Shown here one piece after another: positions 1 through 13,600 of a DNA stretch of 64,000 bases (positions are counted from its first letter, which is position 1; every line of letters begins with the position of its first letter). The notes beneath the pieces are model-generated. The model was not told where the DNA came from. It saw only the letters and a program-made list of their open reading frames with translations, and made no database searches. The stretch is from Micropterus salmoides (Eukaryota > Chordata > Actinopteri > Centrarchiformes > Centrarchidae), in the NCBI RefSeq assembly GCF_014851395.1, contig NW_024040485.1, positions 16,033,087-16,097,086 on the forward strand, in the 5' to 3' direction. Both the position numbers and the translations under genes were made by a program.

Positions 1-3000
1 AAGCCCTCTTTCTACCAGCGTGACTTTCTTTCTCATCCTCCTCCTCCTCTTCCTCGTGCCTCTCCTTTTTCCTTTTAAAGGCGCCCCTGACCCCTCAGAG
101 ACAACCTGCAGACTCTTCCGAATCTGGCTCTCTTCAAAGCCCTCTCTCAGAAAACTCCCTCTTCTTCACCCCTCCACGTCAAAACAGACACACATCAAAA
201 CAACTAAAGCAACCCCGATGCACAGCCCATACGGAGCAAAGGACGTCTTGAAAAGAGGCAGCTTAGATGTAATCACACTAAGCTGAGTGCAGCTGAGGAG
301 AAAAGAGGATTTTATTTTGTTCTGCCTGCTTCTGTACTAGTTATAGCATGAATGTTGAGTGTTAGTGTAGACGTTGCATGTGTCAGAGCTCATGCGGGAC
401 CTCTATTTGGAGGCCTTGATGATAGGGGTGCAGGGACAATGATGCCCCACACTGGAGAGGCCGCAGCCCCGCCCCTGCTTGTTAGGGTGAACAACCCCGT
501 TTGAACTGTGGACTCCAGTTACCCCCCTGAAGCCGTCCTTCAAAGGACTTCCTCCACAGAACAGCTGCTCAGAATGTATAATGGAAACAGCTTGCTACAA
601 CCAGCGAGTTGTGTGTCTACTGCTTTCACTCCTCAGACAGCTCCAGTGAACTCTGAACACAGTGCACCATTATACCCTCCCTGGCCTTTAGTATGTAGAG
701 GAAGGGCCAGTGGAAGACTGAGTTGTGCCGATCTTTCTTTTGCAGAGATTTTTGAAAGCGATTTAATTTTTGCAGCACGCCAAACCCCAAATTGTGAAAT
801 TTTACCGCAGAAAAAGAGGAGAATGGAATTCTTTTTTTCAAGGAGTGAAAGACATGCCAGGAAGCCTGTTGTTGCAGAAAAAAGTCATACGTTGGTGAAT
901 ATACTGAGAAGAATGTTGAGCACAGCACACAAGACCGAGGTAGAAGTAAAAGAAACATTGCATTTTGCGTCTTAAGAAGAGAGAAGGCCCCTGCAACATA
1001 AAGGGACCAGATTTTAAGTGTGCATTCCTCAAGCAAAGCGACATGAACAGACCGCTCCAAGGCTAAAATAACTCCCCTTTAAAAGCATCATCACAGATTA
1101 GCACCAAGCAACTCCAAGAGCTATCAGTTCTTTTCTATTTTCTACCTCTGTTGCAGCTTTCTTACTCTTAACTCAGTCCATTTGTGGTCAGACTGTTTGG
1201 GCTCACCCAGGTTTCTGAGCTGACCCTGTCAACACGTGTCCTCCAGCTGACGAGGCCCCACTGAGATTCTGTAACGCAAGAATCCACTCTTACAAAGACG
1301 CCTGTTGACGTGGACTGAGGAAAAACTTCGCCTCGCCACAGATGACTGAGTGGAACACCACGGCAGCAGGGTTTCAGTTTAGGGCTAAGGCCAGCGTGTC
1401 CCGTGAGCTGGAACCTGAGATGTCCCTTCTCTCCGGTCTGCAAATGCATTCAGTCATTGATTTGTTCCTTCCAGCCTGTTTTATTGATGTTTGTCTTGTG
1501 TTACAGTCTGATAAAAATATGGAAAAGCTCCACATGCTCCAAAATATTTTGCTGTACACAGTACTTAGCAAGTTGGTTATGAAAAAGTGATTTATTTTAC
1601 TTTCCTGTCATCAACTTTGTTGTTGCATGGACGAAAGATACTGTCTCCACACATAAATATTCACCGTGTGTAACCATATTTATAACAGAATAGGGTAGAA
1701 GATAACAAATAACAGCAAAGGAGTTGCATTTTCTATTTATTGAGAGGTACCAGATCACAGATTTTTTAACAGTACTTTGATGAAAAAATGTTTTTTCACT
1801 TTTTTCTATCTATGGAATCACACTGTAACTACATTTTTTCCCTTAGCTGCTATTATAACAAGAAAAAATGTATAAAAAGTGAATTTCTGTGTCGTATTAA
1901 TGTTGGCTTAAGGCTGCTATAATGTCATTTTAACTTTCACTTACAGCTTAAACTGCCACAGATTAACAGTATAGTTCTAGAGAGCTGGAAACCAAAGTTA
2001 ACTTGTATTGATCTTTTAATTTGAAAAAAAAAGTAGCTTAAGGAGAATACATGTCGCCTCTGTACTATACTGTACTATATCAGCTTAACTTTTGTCAACT
2101 TTGTGCTCCGGTAAAGACTCAGTGCTTATCTGTAAAATGTTGACCTGCCAGACTTGTCTCAGTTATCACCATAAACCCCCAATTCCCATAACAACAGCTC
2201 ACAGTGTGTGATACTCCTAGTGATGTGTCAGAGACAAACAGGAGGTGATTTATGAGCAGGAATAAGAATAGGTTAACAGCAATATGTGATTTTTATATTC
2301 TCTGTGCATATATGAATGTAGGCACTATGGTTGCGGTAGGCTACTGTTTTATGTCTATAATCACAAACCTGTAGCACTTAAAAAAAGTGAATTGTTTTGT
2401 TGTTTACTGCTATATCCATGATAAGCTAGCGGGATCATATTGTTCCTAATAAACCAGATTTCTCAAGCAGCTGCAGTCCAAGTTCATGTTGCGTCTGCTT
2501 TAAAAAAGAAAATTGATTCTCAGCTTCATCTCTGAGCTTGTCAGCGAGACAGAAAGGGAATAAGAGATGTTTAGGTGGAGAGCAGTGTATCAACAGTGCA
2601 CTTCTGATTATCTGTTATCTATCTACAGCTATGAGTTGTATATATAAGCCTGGCTGTGTCAACGTGACAGTATCCTTGTGAAGGACTGTGCATGAGCAGC
2701 AGCCGCACCCCATCAGACATCAAAGCTGCCCCCAAACACTGCACTTGTCAGCCTCCCTCTTCTGCTCCATACGCTGCTAAACACGCGTGCAAAAGCCCAG
2801 ATGCCCTGCAGCCAGTTACACGCCCCCCTGCCTCTATTCTGATCACACTTGTCTTCAAAGGCTATGGCACTCTTGCTGCTCGGTGGAATTTGTGAAAAGC
2901 ATGATGCAGTAAAACTAATATTGAAAGAGATGAGCGAGTGTAAGAAAATGAGGGGAGAAGGGTGAAAGAAAGTGGTGGTGGTGGTGGTGTGTAGAATACA

Positions 3001-3173
3001 TCCCTCAGGAGATCAACAGCAGAGGGAAGTTCATTTGGGCTGGAGCCCCATGCAATCCCCTCCTCTCTCTCCCACTCACCATGCATATAAAATGCATGAC
3101 ACGCTCTGAAGAGGAATTTTAAATCAAGCCCTAGATTTTCAAAAGAGAGTCCAGTGTGGGTGTGGATGGTGAA

Positions 3174-3198
3174 TGTGTGTGTGTGTGTGTGTGTGTGT
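3174..3198. repeat. (GT)n microsatellite
   Basis: Uninterrupted GT dinucleotide run of about 12 units. Confidence 0.95.
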
Positions 3199-3693
3199 AA
3201 TAAAAGAGAGAAAGATGGGCAGTGTGAAAGAGAGAGAGGGGTAGTGAAGCCCTCCTGCCTCTTCTGCTTTAGGGCTACAAGGTGTAGAGGAGGCTTTTCC
3301 AGTGCTTGATATCACAGGGGAGATTGGGAGATCAAAGCAGATTGTCTGGATTAAGTCTGGTCCAGTTTCGCCCCTCATTTGGAAGTCCATCAGATCCACT
3401 CACAGTACCTTTGCCTCATTCAGGAGGCAACCTCAGACGCATTAAAAACTTCCTGGTGTAATCTAGCAATTTCCTTGAAAGAGATTTTTTAAAAACGTGC
3501 CGCTCAGAACTCATTCATCTCTTATTTGACTGTAAATATTCAATGAGAGAAGAGGTCGTTACTTATTACACCAGGATGGGATCAACTGTAGAAACAGATT
3601 TTGGATGAAGCCTTGTACTGCCTAATTTGTGTACTACAGTGTCACCTTGTGGCTGCTCCACAGATACTCCAGCAAGGGGTTAAAATACCAGGA

Positions 3694-3696
<3 letters not shown>

Positions 3697-3732
<36 letters not shown>
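3697..3732. repeat. (AC)n microsatellite
   Basis: Uninterrupted AC run of 18 units. Confidence 0.97.
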
Positions 3733-3734
<2 letters not shown>

Positions 3735-4522
3735 CTCATCTACAGGAAGCGACAGCTGATTTCTCTGAGCAGATCTTCACATAGAGAGGATGAACCATCA
3801 GCTGCTGTGGTGTTCAGCTGAAATAAAAACCAGCCTTTTCTCAGCACTCTCTGGCACATGGCTGCCTATCCCTGCACTAAAATATCCTCGGGGCAGCATG
3901 CCATGAAGAAAAGCGGCTCCAGGCCTGAAAGCTCAAAAGCCTACAGCTTTGGTGAAGACTGTTCAGCCGTGTGTGGTTAGTGATAGTCTTAGAAATGTCT
4001 GATGAAAGAAATGTGCACGTCAAGCATCTTAACTCTCCCCCAATATGGTAATCAGCAAGAAAAGAAGAGATGGAAAGCATGTGGTGTAACTACCAACTAC
4101 AAATCATGTCTGTGATCAAGTGATCAGTAGCAAACCCATACAGGCTAGTTGTTAAAAGCTGTAAAAAGTAAGATAAAACTCTTTAATGTCTAATAGAAAG
4201 TGATCGCCCTGAAGGTTAGCAAACATACCACAACGTTGTTTTCTAATGTGGAGTTACTTTTATATTTTGGGCTGATTGTATGAAATTAAATGCAAAATTA
4301 GAAAACTATTGCAACACTGTTATTTACAGTATTCCATCATAAAAATAGTTAGGCTATTTGTTAAAGAGGCTGGGCCTTTGAGAGGTTTACAAACAGAGAG
4401 CCAAAGATTAATGTAAGAATTCGGAGTATTCTTTTGTTGGAACACACATTTGTTTGGTCAAACGAGTGTGTGCGTACATCAGCAGCAGGGAACGTGTCCG
4501 TATAAATATCTACAATTCTGTG

Positions 4523-4745
4523 TAGGGCTGCAACGACTATATTCACTTTTCCCCCCAGCAGTCAAAACAATGTTTCAGTACCCAAGGTGACGCTTAAAAT
4601 GTCTTGTTTATGTCGGATCTATAGTCTAAAACCTATTCAGTCTACAATTATGTAAGTCACAGAAAAGCAGAAAGGCCTTACAATTGAAAAAGACACAACC
4701 AATGAATCGCTGGCATTTTTGCCAGAAAAATGAACGGTTGCAGAT
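4523..4745 (+). mobile_element. degenerate hAT-type MITE fragment (GGGCTGCAACGA family)
   Basis: It starts with the hAT-like terminus TAGGGCTGCAACGA. It continues with CAAGGTGACG, TCTTGTTTATG and GGCATTTTTGCCAGAAAAATGA, as in a very common teleost dispersed repeat (recalled). The other end is not clear. Confidence 0.6.
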
Positions 4746-5057
4746 ACATGCAGTCAGCGTGTACTTCTGTTACCAGGGGATACCTGAAGATTGTGGAGAT
4801 ATATTTATAGATATCTCCACATATGTGAGAAAAATAAACGGCCCAGTAGGATTACAAATGTATGAGGCAGGTCTATTTAAGAATATTTATTTGGAACAAT
4901 AACCAGTCAATTATTTAAATACCACACCTTGCAATGAAGTGTTTAATAATTAGTTAATCAAGCAGAAAAATAGATGATAAAGGGTTAATAAGTGGTAGTG
5001 TGAATGCCAGGTTGACCAAACCTACTTAAAAGAACAGGGATCAAGTCGTGTATGAAC

Positions 5058-5555
5058 TAGGGCTGTCCACGACTAAGGATTTATTTATACAGTCAAATCA
5101 GAATCGTCAAGTCTTGCATATAGTCGACTGATAGTCAATTCCCGCGAGATGCAGACAACTCGGCACAACACCAGAGAAGCTGGAGCTCGGTCTCCCCAGC
5201 ATGTTCCTCTGCTACCACTGCAGACATACACGCTAAGCTTACACATCCGCACTGACGAACCAGGGTTAGGCTTACAATTTTGGATTTATTTACGCACTTT
5301 AAAAACATTTATTGAAAGTTTTATTCTTTTTACATGTTTAATAACAGCATTAGGCGTTGAAATGTATATTGGAATAGGCTTCACTTATTGGGAGAAAACT
5401 GGTAGTTCAATGTAAAAATCGGACGTTGAGCACCCCCGTATCGCCAAAATGGCACGATCCTTGTTTCACTGCGAAGCTTCGACTGTGAGATTGACAGTCG
5501 ATTCAGGCTCCGCCCATCGAAGCATCTAATCTTCGACTATTGGGGGTCAGACCTA
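5058..5555. mobile_element. non-autonomous hAT element with perfect 8-bp target duplication
   Basis: The 498-bp element begins TAGGGCTGTCCACGACTAAG and ends with a degenerate inverted copy (GGGGGTCAGACCTA). It is flanked by direct 8-bp repeats GTATGAAC at 5050-5057 and 5556-5563. No transposase is present. Confidence 0.85.
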
Positions 5556-5824
5556 GTATGAACTCACATCGTGGACGAAGCACAGTCAGTGTTTTCTCTG
5601 CAGAGAAAAACAAACTCCATGAAAGCCAATGTGTGGATCTAAGGGGTATGATGAAGGGGTATTTGAGACCATCTCATAGGACTGTGGGGGTATATCAGAC
5701 AAAAAAGATTGGGAACTACTCTCCTATTGGAAAACATCCCTGGACTGATAAAAAAACAAACAAAAACACAACAACAAAAAAACCCCACACAGTATACACA
5801 GTGTAATAAAAACTCAGAACATAA

Positions 5825-7190
5825 CTAGTACATTCAGTGTCCATTTATTTTTCCGCAGCCAGAAAAATAGAAAAAGTAAAACAAAGAACATTCATACTGC
5901 TGAAGTGTAGTTTCTCATGCTTGCACATTTACAGTACATGTTGATCTGTTACAAAGTCTCTTTGAACTGGACATATTGCCACAATATATTTACAAAAATA
6001 ACATTAAAACTGCAGTCTCTTTAAACATGTTGACACATTCATAAAAATAAAGCTTTGTGAGACACGTTTCCCGAAAACGATCCTATTTACACAGTCAAAG
6101 ATGGAGATGAGTTCTGTCGAGCTACAGCTGAGATAACCGTTGATTTGCAAGTTTGTGAGTATCAGATTGTCTGAAGTGTCAAAACTGAAAATAAATGCAA
6201 AGAAAAAAAGTTTCTAAACATCTAAAAGACGGTCTTGTAATACCATTACAAAAATGCATCCTTAAGCCGCAATGACTAAATCATAGTGCGAAGTACTCAC
6301 TCATAGATCTTGGCTGATCCTTATTAATGTATATTTGTATTTGCCTCTGACCACTGCGTGTTTCTGTGGAAAGCATTTTCTTTTCAGAATTGGATCTATT
6401 CAAATGAAATTCTTGACACTTCTGACACAGAAAATGCAACAAAATAATAAAAAAAAGGAAATGAAATGATATGATTTAGAAGGTAGAATTTGCTACTTAT
6501 AATACATTCATTAACATTTTTTTTATCCAAATAATTCCACTTATTTGACAATAAATGTCAAAAGACAAATACTTAACTGGTGTGGGCAAGGCAAACAAAA
6601 GGCACAAATAAAGATTGTGCATCAATCTCTCTGTATTGGCACTGGCAAATGTCAAAAAATGGCCACATTGCAGGTGAAAGTTTTGCTACCAAACATAAGT
6701 TGCATCTGTGAATGTTCACCTTTCTATACCAAAACACCGAGGTGATGACCTTCGTAATATACTACAAAATGTGAAAAAAATAAAATCAGATTACAGCAGC
6801 AACTACACACTCCAAAACACAGAAGCCCTAACTCATTAGAACCAGTCTTTCCCATCTTTCCCCGGCTGGTGACCATAATGCATCTCTGTGTCTGTGTGCA
6901 TGACTGTGTGTAGAAATACAACACACTGTGTGTGTGCGCATCTGATCAGTGTTCAAGCAAACAAAAACTAAAATAATTCAGATAAATCAAACCTCAGTGC
7001 AGGAACTCCACTTCATTTAGCTGTCTAGCTCTTTGGTTTCTAAGCCTCTTTAGTGCATCAGTTGAAGGCGTTGCTGGAACCTTTAGGCTGGCTCTACTCA
7101 ACCTCACGCTCCCTACACTAACATTATTACCTCAAGCCAACCCCGAACTTATTTCCTCCCACGTCTCCACCAGCTGATGCTTCCTCCCTC
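5825..7190 (-). other. prkag2: prkag2 3' untranslated region
   Basis: About 1.37 kb of AT-rich sequence follows the TGA without further coding signal, ending near a canonical poly(A) hexamer. The 3' end is inferred from that hexamer. Confidence 0.6.
5844..5849 (-). promoter_or_regulatory. prkag2: poly(A) signal AATAAA of prkag2
   Basis: AATAAA on the minus strand at the far end of the 3'UTR. No transcript evidence. Confidence 0.5.
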
Positions 7191-7222
7191 TCACTCAGTC
7201 AGGTTTTCCTCCTTACAGGCAT
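7191..7222 (-). CDS. prkag2: prkag2 exon 16, C-terminal ten codons and stop
   Basis: After acceptor tcttccgcag the phase-1 continuation reads DACKEENLTE and then TGA. Human gamma-2 ends GAKQKETETE after LTPA, so the length and acidic/polar character agree. It lies 1.85 kb from exon 15. Confidence 0.8.
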
Positions 7223-7592
7223 CTGCGGAAGAGGAGAAGAAGTAGTAACAGTTAGGACACAACAGGGACACGATGCATAAACAAACAACCTGTAGCACAG
7301 ACTGGATTCCTGTTATTTAAATCTTGTTTAAATGTTTCTATCCATTTTCATCATTGATGATTACATATAAAAACACAACCTCACCAATGGCTTGATTTTT
7401 GGAAAAACTTGCCACTCTGCTGTTATATCTCACTGGAAATAAAACCCACCATTTAGGCTTTCAAAACCATGATAACTCTCATGATAAATGTTCTACCAAA
7501 TATTTTTCACAAATCAGTGTTTCTAGCATGATTTAATGACTAAAGTCCGAAAGCCTGATAGAAGCCTGATCGTTTGCTGTAGCGCGCGCGCA

Positions 7593-7637
<45 letters not shown>

Positions 7638-10600
7638 CGAAATACATGAAAGAATAGTTTAATATACGAATCAGCACAGACCTAAAGCTAGGCTTGATTC
7701 ATTTTGACACTGGGTTTGTTCCAAGTTCAGTTTGTCCTCAGTTCATGTTGTTAAGCTTTGGTTTGCTAAGCGTCGCTGCTGCCTGTAACATGTCCATATC
7801 CATCACATTACATCCATTAAAGTTGCTTTTCTCTCAATTCAGAGCAATTAGCGCAAACACAAATATGGAAGTGTGTAAATGCACCACCTGTTGACCTCCG
7901 TACGTGGTTGTTGTGGACCTTGTGGATCTTAAAAATGTTTATCCCTTTTGTGAAGGCAACAGAGGGGTTGTCTAGAATGATTTCACTAAATCCGTCTATG
8001 CATATGCAATAGGGCTGAACGATTTTGGGGAAAAAAAAATCTAATTGCGTTTTCCCCACCAGATGTTGCGATTAGTTCAATATTCACAACCAGTGTATTT
8101 TTGAGGGAAGCCACGTCAAGAAGCACAGAGCAGATGAACCGGGCAGGAAGACAGACTCAAAACAGCAGAGAGAATCTGGTTGCAGACTCCTGATTGTATA
8201 TCAACAATAAACACTTAAAACAGACGATTTAGAGAAACAATTTAACTACATAGCCTACTTAGCCATGGTTTAACAAATAAAAAAAGTCAGCAAAATCAGA
8301 TGAGCAAAACCTATTCTGAAATGCTCCATATGGATATGTAGCCTGCAGAAAGCGGAACAAAGCCGGCTCAGAGAGAGCTGTTATCTGTAGTTGAATCACA
8401 TAAAATGAAAAATTAACATGTCAACAACGCAGGGCAGCTAAACGCTCCGCTGCTGAATCACTTCAGCGTGAGCCGACGCCGGACAAAACCGCGGCACAGC
8501 CAACGCTTGTGTCGGTTCGGTTGACACCATTATCCCACATTTTACTCCAGTTTCGTTTGTTGTTGTAAATTGTACATGCCCTGTGCCACTGTGATTGGTG
8601 AGTAGGATCATAACAGGAAGCAAGTCTGTCACACAACGGTATCTGCATGACTGTTTAAAACGGGTCAGATGCGCTGTATAATTAACCTACATTTTAATCA
8701 TCGTCTTCACGATTAGCTAATCGCGTTCTTTCAAATCACAATTTCAATTTGAAAACGATTAATCGTTCAGCCCTAATATGTAACTATGAACTTATTAAAT
8801 AAAGAGAAAACTTCTTGACGTCTCTGGCCCCGACTGAGAATAACAGCCTCTTCATCCTGACAACAATCCTCATAACACACAGCGGCATCCAGCAGGACAA
8901 ACAGGACGTCGGGCACCATGCCTCCTTACAGCCAGCAACAGGCAACAACCAGCCGAGAGTAAAGTAGACGTGTTTTCCTACCCAGGACAGGGTTAGAGGG
9001 CAGGGTGGGGAGAGAGCTCAGGGTCCAGGACAGAAGGGGAGTTGGTGCTAGCAATGCTGAGCATCTATACCTGCAGGGCTGAGCACCAGGGCCTGGAGGA
9101 TGTCTGACAGAGAGACGATGCCTTCGATGCTGGAGCGCTCGTCCACCACCACCAAACGATGCACCTAGCAGAAAAACACAAAAACAGATGAACTTCATAT
9201 CAGTCCTGATCCCCCCCCCATGGGTCACTAAATGTATGCACACATCGTTGTCACAAATCTCACTTCAGCTTTGACTATTCTGTCCACAATTGTCTCCATT
9301 GTTTCCATTTTGTGGCACTTCATGACTCCTTCGAAGTACTGACAGCGATGTTTCAGCGCCTGTGTCACTGTGATGTCCAGGTTGTTGTACGTCTTCTCAG
9401 CAGCCAAGTTCTACACACAATCATGAAAATGCATTTTTTAGCATCTACTTTTGTTATTTTGTCTCTTCAAAAAAAAAACAAACAAAAAAAAAAAAAACTG
9501 AAAATGTAGAAATTTCAACTTACAATCACATCAAACTTTGAGTAAATGTCCACAACTTTGCCTGTAAAGAGTGCACAAAGAACTCAAGTAAGAAAGTAAG
9601 TTAGTTTGTTTAGTATTATTTACTTTGTCAACAATGATGTTTGTGATCTTACCAGACTCATCCACCACAGGCAGGGCAGACACTCGTCTCTCCACAAAGA
9701 TGTTGAGTGCTTTGATGATGGGTGTGTCCGCATGGATGAAAGCAATGTCATGGTACGTGCCAATGCCCAGCTCCCCGAGAGTCTGCTTCATGAAAGCTGG
9801 CTTTGGCATTTCACACATCTAGAGAACACAAACGCACAGACAGGGAGGCAAGGACCTGTTCAGTGTGATCACTCTCCACCCAATTCATTAAAGTCACATC
9901 CCATTGTATTAAATTTCCATGTTTACCACAAGGGGGCAGCAGGCAAGTGAAAGTTGGACAAGTAGTCATAATCATCCATCATATAGATTAAAATGCTGTG
10001 CAAGCTTGACATTCATGCACAGACAGGCCGACAGTGACCGTGCTGGACTCACAAAAAGCTGGAGAAACTTGAGGATCCTCTTGTGCGTGAGAATATAAAG
10101 TGCGTTTCCCGTGACGGGGTCGATGACAGGCAGGCGGTGAATTTTGTTTTTGATGAGGGTGTACACTGCGTCAAACAGGCTGCAACACAATAAACACAAT
10201 GACCAGTTACAAGTAGCACAATAAACATCTGCTCCCACGCACACAAGCATGTGCAAAAACAGAAAGATTCTTTATTTTGAGACAGACAATGTACCTTGCA
10301 TCAGGTGATATGTTGACCAGAGGTTTGAATGTTGCTTGAAGGTAAACCTCTGAAGAAAATGAATGAAATATTAAATGTATTTTATATTCTGCTTATAAAA
10401 TGGCACTGAAGTCTAACATGCAAGTCACAAAAACACGACGGCATCATCATGATTGCTAACCTCTCCACGTCTCAAGCTTATGTTCCTCTAATTCATAAAT
10501 TTGCACCTGAAATACAAGAAATAGATGTTAGTTTAAAAAAACAAAACAGAATTCCTCAATGAAAGCTTATCTCATGCAAACTTTATCTATCAAGTGGACC

Positions 10601-13600
10601 TACCATCGGTGACTTATAGTATCTGTGTAGTATGATGATGAAATCTGTGATTGTCAGCATTCCTACAATGAAAATAGACGTTAAAGCACTACTTCAACAC
10701 ACAACATAGAGCGCCATGCCTGCAGGCATTGTGGAGTTGGTTAGAGGAGACAGTGCTTACATGGGCGTGGTCCAAACACCCCCACCCCCCGCTTCATCAT
10801 CAGGCTGACTTGGCATTCATTATTCATCACAGCTGACTTGCAATAAACTACGCAGGAGAAAAAAAAAAAAAAACCCAGCACAAAAATAAAATTCACTTCT
10901 ATCTTAGTAACAGAAGTCTGCTGCAATTTATTTATTTTTATTATCTCCAGCCTCTCTGAGCACTGGTCAATACAGAGGAGTCATTGCTGCGCTTAATGGT
11001 TTGTGACAGCTCCTGCGACTTCTCCTCAATATAGCATCATGCCCCACTAACCATGACCAGAGGCATTAATACACAGCGTTTCTTCCGTTCATTTAGCAAT
11101 GGCGCACCAGCACAGCAGAGACAATTTCGATCTCTGTTAAGAGAAAATCTGAAATAAAATTAACATGCCAATTTTGCCTTTTTTCCCCTGTGGACTAAAA
11201 AATATGCAGACTGCATATTCTCATTAAAGAGTCAAATCTACAGAGCAAATAAGAAGACTAAAAGGTAACTAAACATATTTTTGTCTTGCAAATCTCACAT
11301 GTATGGAATGACATGTGCCTTTTCCTAGAGATGGTGTTTGATTGAAAGCTTGGCAATTAAATCTGCAATGTGTGGAAGCCCTTTTTTCTATTATTTGGTC
11401 CAAATACTTGGCAAGCATTGATGATTTAATAATTGTAAAACAAGCCTTACTTTGACTGAAAAGCAACAAACCTAGAAAACTGCAAACTAACAGTCAACAC
11501 AAAACTACCAATAAAGCCTCTAGTTCTTATTATACGAACTATAAACAATTATTTTAGTATGTGAAACACCAAAAAAAGCATTAAAACGGCAAAAGTCTGC
11601 TACGTTTAGGAGTTCTTACCCACAAAACTTTGCTTCTCTGTGTCCCATAGTGGAGCAGCTCGCACACCGTTGGCTACCAAGGCAAAGAAAGCTTTCTTAA
11701 CCTGTCAAGCAACAGTTGTCATAAAATATCTAATTAGATTATACATTGAGATAAAACACAAAACTTCACAACAATGTGATTATCATATCTGGAGCTGAAA
11801 TACATAATTAGCTGATCAGTGGAAAATTAAATCCACAACAATTCTGATAATCGATTTGGATGTTGAATCAAAACAAATATTCACATGTCCATGCTTCTAA
11901 AATGTGAAGGTTTGCTGCTTTTTAATGTTTTATGACTTTAAATTGACCATCTTTAGGTTTTGAACACACACACACAAAAAAAAGAGACTTCTAAAAAAAA
12001 AAAAAGATTTCTAATCAAAAATAATCTTTGGCTGCTCCCGTCATCTGATGACATTTTGTAGCAGAGACACGTGATGTATCTTGTGAAGTACAATCTAAAC
12101 CCTCGGCTTTGAGTTGGTTTTAGCTGTCATCATTAGAGCTTCTGTGGATTTCGCGGTTGAAGATCTACACATCAAAGAGGGCAAACTCTCAGGATTACTG
12201 TTTAACAGCTTTTTGACAATTCTATCAACCAAGCCATCGAAACCGCCCTGAAGCGAATACTCACGCTTATTTTATTGTACATTAACTTTGACTGAATACC
12301 TCTTTCGGTTCTTAAAACAAGAAACCACATTATCATATAAAGCTCTGTCTGCAGGCAAAACAAACGTTAGGCACAGTACTAACTTGGAGTGCCGTGTCGA
12401 ACACAACCAGCTTGGAACTTGTGGGGACGATGTCGTAGCACTTGTGGGATTTCATAAAGCGCATGTAAATATCACTCTCAGGTTCAGCAGCTGTAAAAAG
12501 AAAAAAGCAGGAAAGTACTTTTAGAGGAAGGAGAAATCTCACAGGGAATATAATGAGAGACTGGAAACAAAACACACTGGGAGACTAAACAACCATTATG
12601 TTTCTGAACCACTTACAGACACTTTACTGCGCCATCTTACTGATAATTAAGCTCTGCTTTAAGCACCAACAAGCACAGAAACAGTGGAAAAACACAGACA
12701 GCAAAAGTACTGTAGGAACTTATGTCCACCATGATTCAGTTAGATGATTACAGTAGGGTTCCCCCACACACAAAGTGGATTAATCTATTAGGCTTTTTTA
12801 CTGACAAAATAAATTAGTATTTAATTATTTATCATTAAAGTTTAAAAAAAGTCTTGTTCCAGCTCCTGAAATGTAAATTTTTATTTACCTCGTTTTATAT
12901 CATTGTAAATCGAAAAAAAATAATAATATTGCTGATCAGACAAATTACATAAATTGTCATTACTTTTTTCTGAGATTTCAAAGATTGAATGATTTTTCCA
13001 CTTTTGTAGCAGCCTTACTCACATGTTGCAATACAATGAGTTCAAAAGCTTTAATTATCATGATCGGAAGTTGATAGGAGGCCCTTTAATACCTCCTTTA
13101 AATGCCAGTCGGTAGTAGCTAACGTCATCATTCATGATTTATCAAGATCACTGCATAAAATTCTCATTAAAAATATTCGACTGAGATATTTAGATAAACG
13201 GGTCTGCTATGACAAGGAACCGGTCAATTCAGATGCATGTAGAGGGGATCCTCGCATTTCTGACGCACTGCGAACACAGTCTTTAAAAACACGTTTAAAT
13301 CGCATATTTGTAGCGTGGTCTGACTAACGTTATCCGTCTGGCTAGAACTGCAATACCTGAAAAATTCCTGGTGCTACGGAGTCACCTTTATGTTACATTA
13401 CTAGTTGCGTTGAAGGCTGAAGGTAGTAAAAGAGCAGAGGGACACTCACCATCATCATCTAGTTCAAGTTTCTCCAGCATGCCTTCGAATAAACCGTAGA
13501 CCTGTGAGGGAGAAAAAAGGCAGAAGTTTGCAGGGAAGCGCGCAGCAAATCCTCACAAATCCTCACGCAGCAGCGCACAACAAAACTTTGCTGTAAATTT

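Larger units (their letters stand above)
1..4522. other. intergenic DNA downstream of prkag2
   Basis: No exon or known protein was recognised on either strand. Short frames such as 508-975 lack splice or homology support. Two dinucleotide repeats are listed separately. In human, RHEB lies beyond PRKAG2 (recalled), but no rheb exon is seen here. Confidence 0.5.
7223..9070 (-). other. prkag2: prkag2 last intron
   Basis: Non-coding. Holds the microsatellite at 7582 and the hAT element at 8010. Confidence 0.8.

Noticed and set aside
508..975. 155-codon plus-strand frame in the intergenic DNA
   Set aside because: No recognisable domain, no conserved motif; an equally long frame lies on the opposite strand.
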